A DNA stretch of 64,000 nucleotides, taken from Hyphomicrobiales bacterium. Its GTDB lineage: Bacteria; Pseudomonadota; Alphaproteobacteria; Rhizobiales; Beijerinckiaceae. Made by a program: the position numbers and the translations under genes. The notes beneath the pieces are model-generated. The model searched no databases and was not told the DNA's origin. It saw only the letters and a program-made list of their open reading frames with translations. Of this stretch, positions 32,864 through 40,862 are shown piece after piece. The stretch lies in NCBI GenBank assembly GCA_900470095.1, contig UBZM01000058.1, positions 19,666-83,665 on the forward strand, read 5' to 3'. The first letter of the stretch is position 1; each line of letters starts with the position of its first letter.

Positions 32864-34165
32864 ATGAGCCGTGACGCCGCCGCTGAGAAGCACCTCTCGA
32901 ACTCCTTCTTCGGTGCTTCGCTCGCCGATTCCGATCCGGAGATTTCGCGTGCCATCGGTCTCGAACTCGGTCGCCAGCGCGACGAGATCGAGCTGATCGC
33001 CTCGGAGAACATCGTGTCGCGCGCCGTGCTCGAGGCGCAGGGCTCGGTGATGACCAATAAATACGCGGAAGGCTATCCGGGCCGCCGCTATTATGGCGGC
33101 TGCCAGTTCGTCGACATCGCCGAGAAGCTCGCGATCGAGCGCGCCTGCCGCCTGTTCGACTGCCAGTTCGCCAATGTCCAGCCGAATTCCGGCAGCCAGG
33201 CCAATCAGGCCGTGTTCATGGCGCTGATGCAGCCCGGCGACACCTTCATGGGCCTCGATCTCGCCGCCGGCGGCCATCTTACCCATGGCGCCCCGGTCAA
33301 CCAGTCCGGCAAGTGGTTCAAGGTCGTGCCTTACGGCGTCTGCGTCGTCGACCAGACCATCGACTATGACGCGATGGAGCGCCTCGCCGTCGAGAACAAG
33401 CCCAAGGTCATCGTCGCCGGTGGCTCGGCCTATGCCCGGCACTGGGATTTCGCCCGCTTCCGCGAGATCGCCGACAAGGTCGGCGCCTATTTCATGGTCG
33501 ATATCGCGCATTTCGCCGGCCTGGTGGCGGGCGGCGCGCATCCCTCGCCATTCCCGCACGCCCATGTCGTCACCACCACCACGCATAAGACCCTGCGCGG
33601 TCCGCGCGGCGGCATGATCCTGACCAATGACGAGGCGCTGGCGAAGAAGATCAACTCGGCGATCTTCCCCGGCATCCAGGGCGGCCCGCTGATGCATGTC
33701 ATCGCCGCCAAGGCGGTCTCATTCCACGAGGCGCTGCAGCCGGAGTTCAAGATCTACGCCCGCGCCGTCGTCGAGAACGCCAAGGCGCTGGCCGAGACGC
33801 TGAAGACCAAGGGCTTCGACCTCGTCACCGGCGGCACCGACAATCACCTGATGCTGGTCGATCTGCGCTCTAAGAAGATTACCGGCAAGGCTGCGGAAGC
33901 AGCCCTCGGCCGTGCCCACATCACCTGCAACAAGAACGGCATCCCCTTCGATCCGGAGAAGCCGATGGTCACCTCCGGCATCCGCCTGGGCACGCCGGCT
34001 GCGACCTCGCGCGGCTTCGGTGTCGCCGAGTTCCAGCGTGTCGGCGAGCTGATCGCCGAGGTGCTGGACGGGCTCGCCGCGCATGGCGAGGAGGGCAATG
34101 CCGCTGTCGAGCAGGCGGTGAAGGCCAAGGCCCACGAGCTGACGGCACGTTTCCCGATCTATTGA
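32864..34165 (+). CDS. glyA: Serine hydroxymethyltransferase
   Basis: PLP enzyme interconverting serine and glycine with transfer of a one-carbon unit to tetrahydrofolate. The 433-residue protein has RQRDEIELIASENIVSRAVLEAQG, YPGRRYYGGCQFVD, QPNSGSQANQAVFMAL and the PLP lysine in TTTHKTLRGPRGG (Lys242). The ATG at 32864 is preferred because GGAG lies six bases upstream; ATG 32852 would sit on that site. It heads the series glyA-nrdR-ribD-ribE-ribH-nusB-thiL, all plus strand, which is conserved in Rhizobiales. Confidence 0.97.
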   Translation: MSRDAAAEKHLSNSFFGASLADSDPEISRAIGLELGRQRDEIELIASENIVSRAVLEAQGSVMTNKYAEGYPGRRYYGGCQFVDIAEKLAIERACRLFDCQFANVQPNSGSQANQAVFMALMQPGDTFMGLDLAAGGHLTHGAPVNQSGKWFKVVPYGVCVVDQTIDYDAMERLAVENKPKVIVAGGSAYARHWDFARFREIADKVGAYFMVDIAHFAGLVAGGAHPSPFPHAHVVTTTTHKTLRGPRGGMILTNDEALAKKINSAIFPGIQGGPLMHVIAAKAVSFHEALQPEFKIYARAVVENAKALAETLKTKGFDLVTGGTDNHLMLVDLRSKKITGKAAEAALGRAHITCNKNGIPFDPEKPMVTSGIRLGTPAATSRGFGVAEFQRVGELIAEVLDGLAAHGEEGNAAVEQAVKAKAHELTARFPIY

Positions 34166-34204
34166 AGGCAACGCGACCCGGTCGCCTGAAGGAGAAGAGC
34201 CGCG

Positions 34205-34702
34205 ATGCGCTGTCCCTATTGCGGCTCCCTCGAGACCCAGGTGAAGGACTCGCGTCCCACCGACGATCACGCCTCGATCCGCCGCCGCCGCGTCTGCCCT
34301 GACTGCGGCGGCCGCTTCACCACCTTCGAGCGCGTGCAGCTGCGCGAGCTCACCGTGGTGAAGCGCTCCGGCCGGCGCACGCTCTTCGATCGCGACAAGC
34401 TGCAGACCTCGATCGAGATCGCATTGCGCAAGCGCCCGGTCGCGCCGGAACGCGTCGAGCGCATGGTCAACGGCATCGTCCGCCAGCTCGAGAGTTCGGG
34501 CGAGGGCGAGGTCTCGAGCTCCACCATCGGCGAACTGGTGATGGAGGGGCTGAAATCCCTCGACGATGTCGCCTATGTCCGCTTCGCTTCGGTCTACAAG
34601 AATTTTCGCGAGGCCCGCGATTTCGAGGAGCTGCTCGGCCAGCTCAGCAGCGACGAGATCGAGGCTGCCGGCGTGGTTCCCCCGATTCGTGGCGATGACT
34701 GA
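34205..34702 (+). CDS. nrdR: Transcriptional repressor NrdR
   Basis: Represses ribonucleotide reductase genes in response to (d)ATP. The 165-residue protein has a zinc ribbon at the N-terminus (MRCPYCGSLETQVKDSRP and RRRVCPDCGGRFTTFERVQL, CxxC pairs) and an ATP-cone domain (VVKRSGRRTLFDRDKLQTSI to YVRFASVYKNF). AAGGAGAAGAG precedes the ATG. Its stop overlaps the ribD start by eight bases. Confidence 0.97.
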   Translation: MRCPYCGSLETQVKDSRPTDDHASIRRRRVCPDCGGRFTTFERVQLRELTVVKRSGRRTLFDRDKLQTSIEIALRKRPVAPERVERMVNGIVRQLESSGEGEVSSSTIGELVMEGLKSLDDVAYVRFASVYKNFREARDFEELLGQLSSDEIEAAGVVPPIRGDD

Positions 34703-35825
34703 GCAGAGCGCGCTCGACCGCGCCTTCATGCAGCAGACCCTCGCCTATGGCGCGCGCGGGCTGGGTACCACCGGCACCAACCCTTGCGTCGGCGCGCTGA
34801 TCACGCAGGACACGCCGGACGGCCCCGTCGTGATCGCACGTGGCCACACCCAGATCGGTGGCCGGCCGCATGGCGAGGCCCATGCCTTCGACCGGGCGGG
34901 CGCTGCCGCGACAGGCGGCACGCTCTATGTCACGCTCGAACCCTGCTCCCACCGCACCATCCGCGCCGCGACGCCTTGCGTCGAGCGCACCATTCGGGCC
35001 GGGGTGAAGCGGGTCGTGGTGGCGATGGCCGATCCGAATCCGCGCTTTCGCGGACTGGGCTTCGCGCTGCTGCGCAGCGCCGGCATCAGCGTCACCACCG
35101 GCGTTCTGGAAGAGGAAGCCAGGCGGACCCATCGCGGTTATGTCCTGCGCATCACCGAGGGGCGGCCGATGGTGACCTTCAAGGTGGCACGCACCGCCGA
35201 TGGCTACGCGGGCACGGCCGCGGGCGGTCCCATCGCGGTTTCCTGCCAGGCTGCGAATGGCTGGGTCCATCTCCAGCGGGCGCATCATGATGCGATCATG
35301 CTCGGCATCGGTTCGGTGCTCGCCGATGATCCGATGCTGACGGTCCGCCTGCCGGGAATGGCGGCACGCTCGCCGATCAGGGTCATCCTCGATTCGCATC
35401 TGCGCCTGCCGCCGGGCTCCCGGCTCGTGCAGTCGGCCGGGGAGGTTCCTGTCTGGGTGATCGCGGCGGAATCCGCGCCCGTTGCCAACGAGGCCGAGCT
35501 GGTCGCTGCAGGTGTCGAGGTCATGCGCGTCTCCGCCGGACCGGACGGTCATCTCGATCTCCGTGAGGCGTTGCAGCTGCTCGGCACGCGCGGCATCAAC
35601 CGGGTCTTTTCCGAAGGCGGCCCGACGATCGGCGAGAAGCTGGCTTTGGCGGGCCTGACTGATGAGGTCATCGTTTCGACCTCGCCGCGTTTGCTGGGTT
35701 GCCCCGGCGTCGTCGCCGTTCGTCCGGCCCTTGCCGGATTGCTGGCCGACCCCGATCTGTACCGGCTTGCGGAGAGCGGCCTGATCGGCCACGACCGTTT
35801 CGAGCGCTATGAGAGGATTGCCTGA
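34695..35825 (+). CDS. ribD: Bifunctional riboflavin deaminase-reductase RibD
   Basis: Carries out the second and third steps of riboflavin synthesis: deamination of the GTP cyclohydrolase II product, then NADPH reduction of the ribose. The 376-residue protein has an N-terminal cytidine-deaminase-like domain and a C-terminal DHFR-like reductase (VTFKVARTADGYAGT, ISEGGPTIGEKL-like FSEGGPTIGEK). The zinc site is unusual: HGEAHA (His59-Glu61) instead of HAE, and Cys84/Cys95 separated by ten residues (CSHRTIRAATPC) instead of eight. The ATG at 34695 overlaps nrdR. Confidence 0.93.
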   Translation: MTEQSALDRAFMQQTLAYGARGLGTTGTNPCVGALITQDTPDGPVVIARGHTQIGGRPHGEAHAFDRAGAAATGGTLYVTLEPCSHRTIRAATPCVERTIRAGVKRVVVAMADPNPRFRGLGFALLRSAGISVTTGVLEEEARRTHRGYVLRITEGRPMVTFKVARTADGYAGTAAGGPIAVSCQAANGWVHLQRAHHDAIMLGIGSVLADDPMLTVRLPGMAARSPIRVILDSHLRLPPGSRLVQSAGEVPVWVIAAESAPVANEAELVAAGVEVMRVSAGPDGHLDLREALQLLGTRGINRVFSEGGPTIGEKLALAGLTDEVIVSTSPRLLGCPGVVAVRPALAGLLADPDLYRLAESGLIGHDRFERYERIA

Positions 35826-36472
35826 TGTTCACCGGCATCGTCACCGCCATTGGCACGATCGTGGAGGCCCAGAACAAGGGGCCGAGCCTGAAGCGGCTAG
35901 CAATAGCGAGCCCGTTCGAGGCTCAGGGAATCGAGATCGGCGCATCGATCTGCTGCGCCGGCATCTGCCTGACGGTGACGGCTCTGAAGCCTCGCGAAGA
36001 CGGTGAGGCCGGCTGCATCTTCCAGGTCGAGGCCGCTGCCGAGACCCTGTCCAAGACCCTCGCCGGGGAGTGGGAGCCGGGCACGAAGGTCAATCTCGAA
36101 CGCTCGCTGAAAATGGGCGACGAGCTGGGCGGCCATCTGGTGACCGGCCATGTCGACGGCGTCGGCACGATCCTGAAGATCGAGCCGATCGCGGCCGATC
36201 CCGACGAACCCTGGGGCGCAACCGCGCGCTTCCATATCCGCGCGCCGCAGGGGCTGCCGCGTTTCATCGCGACCAAGGGCTCGATTTGCCTCGACGGCAC
36301 CTCGCTCACGGTCAACAGCGTCGAGGACGATGTCTTCACCGTCCTGCTGATTCCGCACTCCTTCAGCGTCACCACCTGGGGCGAGCGCAAGCAGGGGGAC
36401 CGCATTCATGTCGAGGTCGATCTGATGGCGCGGTATGCCGCGCGGCTTGCGGAGGCGAGCCCGGGGGGGTAA
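35825..36472 (+). CDS. ribE: Riboflavin synthase alpha chain
   Basis: Dismutates two 6,7-dimethyl-8-ribityllumazine molecules to riboflavin. The 215-residue protein has the duplicated barrel layout: the first repeat starts MFTGIVTAIGTIVE and contains SICCAGICLTVT; the second contains GDELGGHLVTGHVDGVGTI and GSICLDGTSLTVNSVED. The start shares its A with the ribD stop (TGATG), so translation is coupled. Confidence 0.96.
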   Translation: MFTGIVTAIGTIVEAQNKGPSLKRLAIASPFEAQGIEIGASICCAGICLTVTALKPREDGEAGCIFQVEAAAETLSKTLAGEWEPGTKVNLERSLKMGDELGGHLVTGHVDGVGTILKIEPIAADPDEPWGATARFHIRAPQGLPRFIATKGSICLDGTSLTVNSVEDDVFTVLLIPHSFSVTTWGERKQGDRIHVEVDLMARYAARLAEASPGG

Positions 36473-36506
36473 CCAGCCGACTTGAAATCCAACAAGGATA
36501 AGAACG

Positions 36507-37016
36507 ATGGCCGGACCCCGGCAGATCTCGGCCGACAAGGCCGCAACTCCCGCCGCTCCCCTGGACGGCGCACGCGTGCTCGTCGTCGAGGCGCGCTTCT
36601 ATGACAAGCTGGCGGACGAGCTGCTGGAAGGCGCGCTCGCGGTGCTCGACAAGGCCGAGTGCCGTGTCGACGTCGTGACCGTGCCCGGCGCGCTCGAAAT
36701 CCCGGCAGCGATCGTCATCGGCCTGCGGGCCGCCGACGAGGCGGTCGACCCCTATGAGGCCGTCGTCGCGCTCGGCACCGTCATTCGTGGCGAGACCGGC
36801 CATTACGATATCGTCGCCGGCGAAAGCTCGCGCGCGCTGATGGACGTCTCGGTTGCCTATGCCATGCCGCTCGGCAACGGCATCCTGACCGTCGAGAACG
36901 ATGCCCAGGCCTGGGCCCGCGCCAATCGCGCCGATATGGACAAGGGCGGCGGCGCGGCGGAAGCGGCGCTCGCCGTACTGCGTTACAAGCGTTCGCTCGC
37001 GGATAAATCCTCATGA
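36507..37016 (+). CDS. ribH: 6,7-dimethyl-8-ribityllumazine synthase
   Basis: Penultimate enzyme of riboflavin synthesis, joining the pyrimidine dione with 3,4-dihydroxy-2-butanone 4-phosphate. The 169-residue protein has VVEARFYDKLADELLEGA, VPGALEIPAAIV, VVALGTVIRGETGHYDIVAGES with the catalytic His, and GNGILTVEND. A 20-residue N-terminal extension is slightly longer than in Bacillus. The stop overlaps the nusB start by four bases. Confidence 0.96.
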   Translation: MAGPRQISADKAATPAAPLDGARVLVVEARFYDKLADELLEGALAVLDKAECRVDVVTVPGALEIPAAIVIGLRAADEAVDPYEAVVALGTVIRGETGHYDIVAGESSRALMDVSVAYAMPLGNGILTVENDAQAWARANRADMDKGGGAAEAALAVLRYKRSLADKSS

Positions 37017-37480
37017 GCCGCGCGGAACTGCGTCGCGGTGCACGACTCTCTGTCGTGCAGGCGCTCTATGAGATGGAGATCGGCGGGCGCGGCGTCATCG
37101 AGGCGATGGCCGAGTTCGAGGCGTTCTGGATCGGCAAGGAGGTCGAGGATATCGAGCTTCCCAAGGCCGAGATCGCCTTCTTCCGGGACCTGCTCGGCGG
37201 CGTCGTCCGCGAACAGCGCCTGATCGACCGCTCGGTGGACGATGTTCTCGCTGCGGGCTGGCCGCTCAAGCGCGTTGAGGCCGTGGTGCGCGCCATCCTG
37301 CGCGGCGGCGCCTATGAGCTCGCCTTCCGCAAGGATGTGCCGGCGCGCGCCGTGATCTCGGAATATGTCGCGGTCGCCCGTGCCTTCTACGAAGGCGAAG
37401 AGATCGGCATGATCAACGCCGTGCTCGACAAGATGGCCCGCGAATTCCGCGCCGACGAATTCGACACGCCGGCCGCCTGA
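37013..37480 (+). CDS. nusB: Transcription antitermination factor NusB
   Basis: Binds boxA RNA with NusE to promote antitermination of rRNA operons. The 155-residue all-helical protein has RRGARLSVVQALYEMEIGG near the start, VDDVLAAGWPLKRVEAVVRAILRGGAYEL and VISEYVAVARAFYEGEEIGMINAVLDKMA, the family core. The ATGA overlap with ribH and position before thiL are the usual arrangement. Confidence 0.96.
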   Translation: MSRAELRRGARLSVVQALYEMEIGGRGVIEAMAEFEAFWIGKEVEDIELPKAEIAFFRDLLGGVVREQRLIDRSVDDVLAAGWPLKRVEAVVRAILRGGAYELAFRKDVPARAVISEYVAVARAFYEGEEIGMINAVLDKMAREFRADEFDTPAA

Positions 37481-37487
37481 CACGCTG

Positions 37488-38486
37488 ATGGCCGGCGCTC
37501 CCCAACGACCCGGCGAGTTCGAGCTGATTGCGCGTTATTTCGCGCCGATCGCCGGTGCGGGCGGCCTCGGCCTGCGCGACGATGCCGGGCTGCTGCGCCC
37601 GGCGCGCGGCTTCGAGCTTGTGGTCACGACGGATGCGCTCGTCGCAGGCGTGCATTTCCTGCCCGACGATCCGCCGGCCTCGATTGCCCGCAAGGCGCTC
37701 GCGGTCAACCTGTCGGACCTGGCGGCCAAGGGGGCATCTCCCTTGGGCTTCGTGCTCTCGCTGGTCCTGCCCAAGGGCTGGACAGAAGCGTGGCTCGCCG
37801 GCTTCGCCCAGGGGCTAGGCGAGATCGCGGCCGAGAGCGCCTGTCCGCTCGTCGGCGGCGATACCGTTTCGACGCCGGGGCCGCTCACGCTCTCCATCAC
37901 CGCCTTCGGCAGCGTTCCGGCCGGACGCATGGTGCTGCGCTCGGGCGCAAAGCCAGGTGATCTCGTCCTCGTCTCCGGTACGATCGGCGACGGTGCGCTC
38001 GGCCTCAAGGTCCATGCGCCGGGCAAGCCGGACTGGGTCGCAGGCCTCTCCGAGGCCGATCGCGCCCATCTCGCCGACCGCTACCTGCATCCGCGCCCGC
38101 GCCTGGCGCTTGCGGCTGCCCTGCAAGCCCATGCCTCGGCCGCTATGGATGTCTCCGACGGGCTCGTCGGCGATCTCGCCAAGCTGGTTGCGGCGTCTGG
38201 AATCGGGGCCGAGATCGACCTCGATACCGTTCCGCTCTCGGCTGCGGCCCGCGCCGCGATCATGGCTGACCCTGCTCTGACGGAACTGGCCTGGACCGGC
38301 GGAGACGACTACGAAATTCTCTGCACGGCCTCGGAAAGGGAATTTCCTGCTATGGCTGCTGCGGCCGAGGCGGCGGGTCTTGGACTCGCCTGCATCGGCC
38401 GGGTCACGTCCGAGCTGGGCGTGGTGCGTTTTCTCGAACGGGGCAGGGCGCGCAGCTTCGCGCAAGGCTCCTTCGCCCATTTCTGA
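37488..38486 (+). CDS. thiL: Thiamine-monophosphate kinase
   Basis: ATP-dependent kinase making thiamine diphosphate from thiamine monophosphate. The 332-residue protein begins with GEFELIARYFAPIAG, then GLRDDAGLLRPARG with metal-binding aspartates, ALAVNLSDLAAKGASPLGF, PLVGGDTVSTPGPLTLSI, MDVSDGLVGDLAKL and the late WTGGDDYEIL. It belongs to the PurM/ThiL superfamily and is the last gene of the glyA-to-thiL series. Confidence 0.95.
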   Translation: MAGAPQRPGEFELIARYFAPIAGAGGLGLRDDAGLLRPARGFELVVTTDALVAGVHFLPDDPPASIARKALAVNLSDLAAKGASPLGFVLSLVLPKGWTEAWLAGFAQGLGEIAAESACPLVGGDTVSTPGPLTLSITAFGSVPAGRMVLRSGAKPGDLVLVSGTIGDGALGLKVHAPGKPDWVAGLSEADRAHLADRYLHPRPRLALAAALQAHASAAMDVSDGLVGDLAKLVAASGIGAEIDLDTVPLSAAARAAIMADPALTELAWTGGDDYEILCTASEREFPAMAAAAEAAGLGLACIGRVTSELGVVRFLERGRARSFAQGSFAHF

Positions 38487-38532
38487 GGGCCGCCCGCTCA
38501 GGCCGCCCGGTATGTGAACGACGGCCCCAGCG

Positions 38533-39738
38533 ATGAACCAGCATGTTTCCGTGGCCGAGGGCGATGCCCTGGCGAAACGCAATGCCCTCGTCCTCGCCTG
38601 CGCCCAGGCGTTTGGCGGCGCGAACCCGGCGATCGTGGTCTCGCTCGGCGGCATCGTCGGCTCGCAGCTCGTCGCCGACAAGACCTTCGCCACCGTACCG
38701 GTCAGCCTGATGCAGCTCGGCATCGCCTGCGGCGTCATCCCCGCTGCGATGCTGATGCGCCGGCTCGGCCGCCGCAACGGCTATCTCATCGGGGCGCTGA
38801 CCGGCGTCATCGCCTCCAGCATCGCGGCTGCCGGCACGGGGAGCCGGATCTTCTGGCTGTTCTGCCTGGGCACCTTCATGTGCGGCCTCTACGGCGCCTT
38901 CGTGCAGAGCTATCGCTTCGCGGCGGCCGACACCGCGAGCGAGAGCTTCAAGCCGCGCGCCATCTCCTGGGTGATGATCGGCGGGCTCGCCGCGGGCGTG
39001 ATCGGCCCGCAATCGGTCTACTGGACCCGCGACCTGACGCCGTCCGCGCCCTTCGCCGCCAGCTTCATGGCGCAGGGGGTGCTGGCGCTGCTGGCGATCG
39101 GCGTCGTCATGATGCTGCGTGCTCCGCCGGTCGCGGCCGTGCGTTCGAGCGGCGGCCGGCCGCTCTCGGAGATCATGCGCCAGCCCAAATTCATCGCCTC
39201 GGTCACCGCCGCGCTCGTCTCCTATGGCCTGATGAGCTTCGTGATGACGGCTGCGCCATTGGCCATGGTCGGCTGCGGTCACAGCATCGGCGATGCCGCG
39301 CTCGGCATTCAGTGGCACGTGCTCTCGATGTTCGGGCCGAGCTTCTTCACCGGCCGGCTGATCGCCCGCTTCGGCAAGGAGAAGGTCACGGCGGCCGGCC
39401 TGCTGCTGCTGGCCTGCGCCGCCGTTGTCGGCCTGAACGGCCTCAGCGTCGCGCATTTCTGGATCGCGCTCGTCCTGCTCGGCATCGGCTGGAATTTCGG
39501 CTTCATTGGCGCGACCGCGCTCGTCACCGACTGCTATCGCCCGGAGGAACGCGTCAAGGTCCAGGCCGCCAACGACTTCCTCGTCTTCGGCTCGGTCGCC
39601 ATCGCCTCCTTCTCGGCCGGCGGGCTGCTGAACACCGGCGGCTGGAATAGCGTCAACTGGCTGGTCTTCCCGCCCGTGGCGGTCGCGCTGGCGCTGGTCG
39701 CCTGGCAGGCCACGCAGAAGCGCGTCCAGCTGGCCTGA
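38533..39738 (+). CDS. Major facilitator superfamily transporter
   Basis: A 401-residue transporter with about twelve hydrophobic helices, starting with FGGANPAIVVSLGGIVGSQL and containing the MFS loop AAMLMRRLGRRNGYLIGALTG between helices 2 and 3. The mid-loop is polar (VRSSGGRPLSEIMRQPKF). Substrate is not predictable; the downstream cupin gene is AllE-like, so a purine-breakdown intermediate is possible. The ATG at 38533 lies 46 bp after thiL and has a weak ribosome binding site. Confidence 0.85.
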   Translation: MNQHVSVAEGDALAKRNALVLACAQAFGGANPAIVVSLGGIVGSQLVADKTFATVPVSLMQLGIACGVIPAAMLMRRLGRRNGYLIGALTGVIASSIAAAGTGSRIFWLFCLGTFMCGLYGAFVQSYRFAAADTASESFKPRAISWVMIGGLAAGVIGPQSVYWTRDLTPSAPFAASFMAQGVLALLAIGVVMMLRAPPVAAVRSSGGRPLSEIMRQPKFIASVTAALVSYGLMSFVMTAAPLAMVGCGHSIGDAALGIQWHVLSMFGPSFFTGRLIARFGKEKVTAAGLLLLACAAVVGLNGLSVAHFWIALVLLGIGWNFGFIGATALVTDCYRPEERVKVQAANDFLVFGSVAIASFSAGGLLNTGGWNSVNWLVFPPVAVALALVAWQATQKRVQLA

Positions 39739-39813
39739 GAGGCGGCCAAGCGCGTAGCCGACCGATAGGCTCCGCAAACAAGCTTCACCCCCAAGGATCC
39801 GGCAGGAGATACG

Positions 39814-40611
39814 ATGCGCCCGCACCAGTTGCCCGTCACGACAGGCCGGTTTCCGCCCGGCGCCATCGGCCATAATCGCGGTGTGGTGCGGCCGAACTAT
39901 GCGTTCATGCCGCCGGAAGGCGTGCTGATCAGCCGGCTGCCGCATTTCAGCGGGACGATCGTGCGGATTCTGGCCGCGCCCGTCCTGGGTGCGAAATTCG
40001 CGCAGTACCTGCTCGAGATCGCGCCCGGCGGCGGCACCCCCGAGGCCTTCCGGGAAGAAGACATCCAGCATTTTTATTACGTGCTCTCCGGCCAGGGCCG
40101 GTTCGTCATGGCGGATGCGCCGGCGCTTGACCTGCGGCCGGGCCACTTCGCCTATGTCCCGCCCGGCACCGCCTTTACACTGAGCAATACCGGTTCCGAG
40201 CCCTTGCGCGTGCTCGGGCTGCGCAAGCGCTTCGAGGCGATCGGCCTGCCGGCGCCCGAGCCGATCCTGTCGCATCGCGACGAGATCCCGGTCACCAACC
40301 ATACCGGGGCCGAGGGACGCGGCTTCCAGTTCCTGCTGCCCTGGGGCGACATGCGCTTCGATTTCGAGATGAACCTGATGTGGTTCAAGCCCGGCGCACA
40401 TTTCCCCGATGTCGAGACCCATGTCATGGAGCACGGGCTCTATATGCTGGAAGGGCAGGGGCTCTATTTCCTCGGCACCGAATGGCACGAGATCTGGGCC
40501 GGCGATTTCATCTGGATGGGCGGCTACTGCCCGCAGCAATTCTACCCGACCGGCTTTGCCGACGCGGCCTATCTGCTCTACAAGAACGTCAACCGGGACG
40601 TGGCGCTCTGA
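39814..40611 (+). CDS. (S)-ureidoglycine aminohydrolase-like bicupin (AllE/YlbA)
   Basis: A 265-residue protein with two cupin domains. The first has HFYYVLSGQGRFVMAD and LRPGHFAYVPPGTAFTLSN; the second has MEHGLYMLEGQGLYFLGTEWHEIWAGDFIWMGGYCPQQF, with the Mn-binding His/Glu set as in AllE. AllE hydrolyses (S)-ureidoglycine to ureidoglycolate and ammonia in allantoin degradation. No other ureide genes are in the window, so the assignment rests on family features. AGGAG precedes the ATG. The MFS gene is 75 bp upstream. Confidence 0.87.
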   Translation: MRPHQLPVTTGRFPPGAIGHNRGVVRPNYAFMPPEGVLISRLPHFSGTIVRILAAPVLGAKFAQYLLEIAPGGGTPEAFREEDIQHFYYVLSGQGRFVMADAPALDLRPGHFAYVPPGTAFTLSNTGSEPLRVLGLRKRFEAIGLPAPEPILSHRDEIPVTNHTGAEGRGFQFLLPWGDMRFDFEMNLMWFKPGAHFPDVETHVMEHGLYMLEGQGLYFLGTEWHEIWAGDFIWMGGYCPQQFYPTGFADAAYLLYKNVNRDVAL

Positions 40612-40862
40612 CGCCCGCGTAGAGCTCCCGAACGGCCGGCCGCGCCTCAAAGCGGGCCGGCGCGTCCTGACATCTGCGTAAAATTGTCAGCCTCCGCGTT
40701 TGCGATTCTGTCGAAAGCTTGGCAGAAAGTTGGCCGGTACTGGCGATGCGCGACGCGGGCGCGATTCCCTCGACCCGTATTCTTCGTCTCCGGACCCAAG
40801 AAACCGAATGAATTCGGGGTCTGAAGCCCCGTTGGACGGAAGCTCGAGGTCAGGAATCCCGA

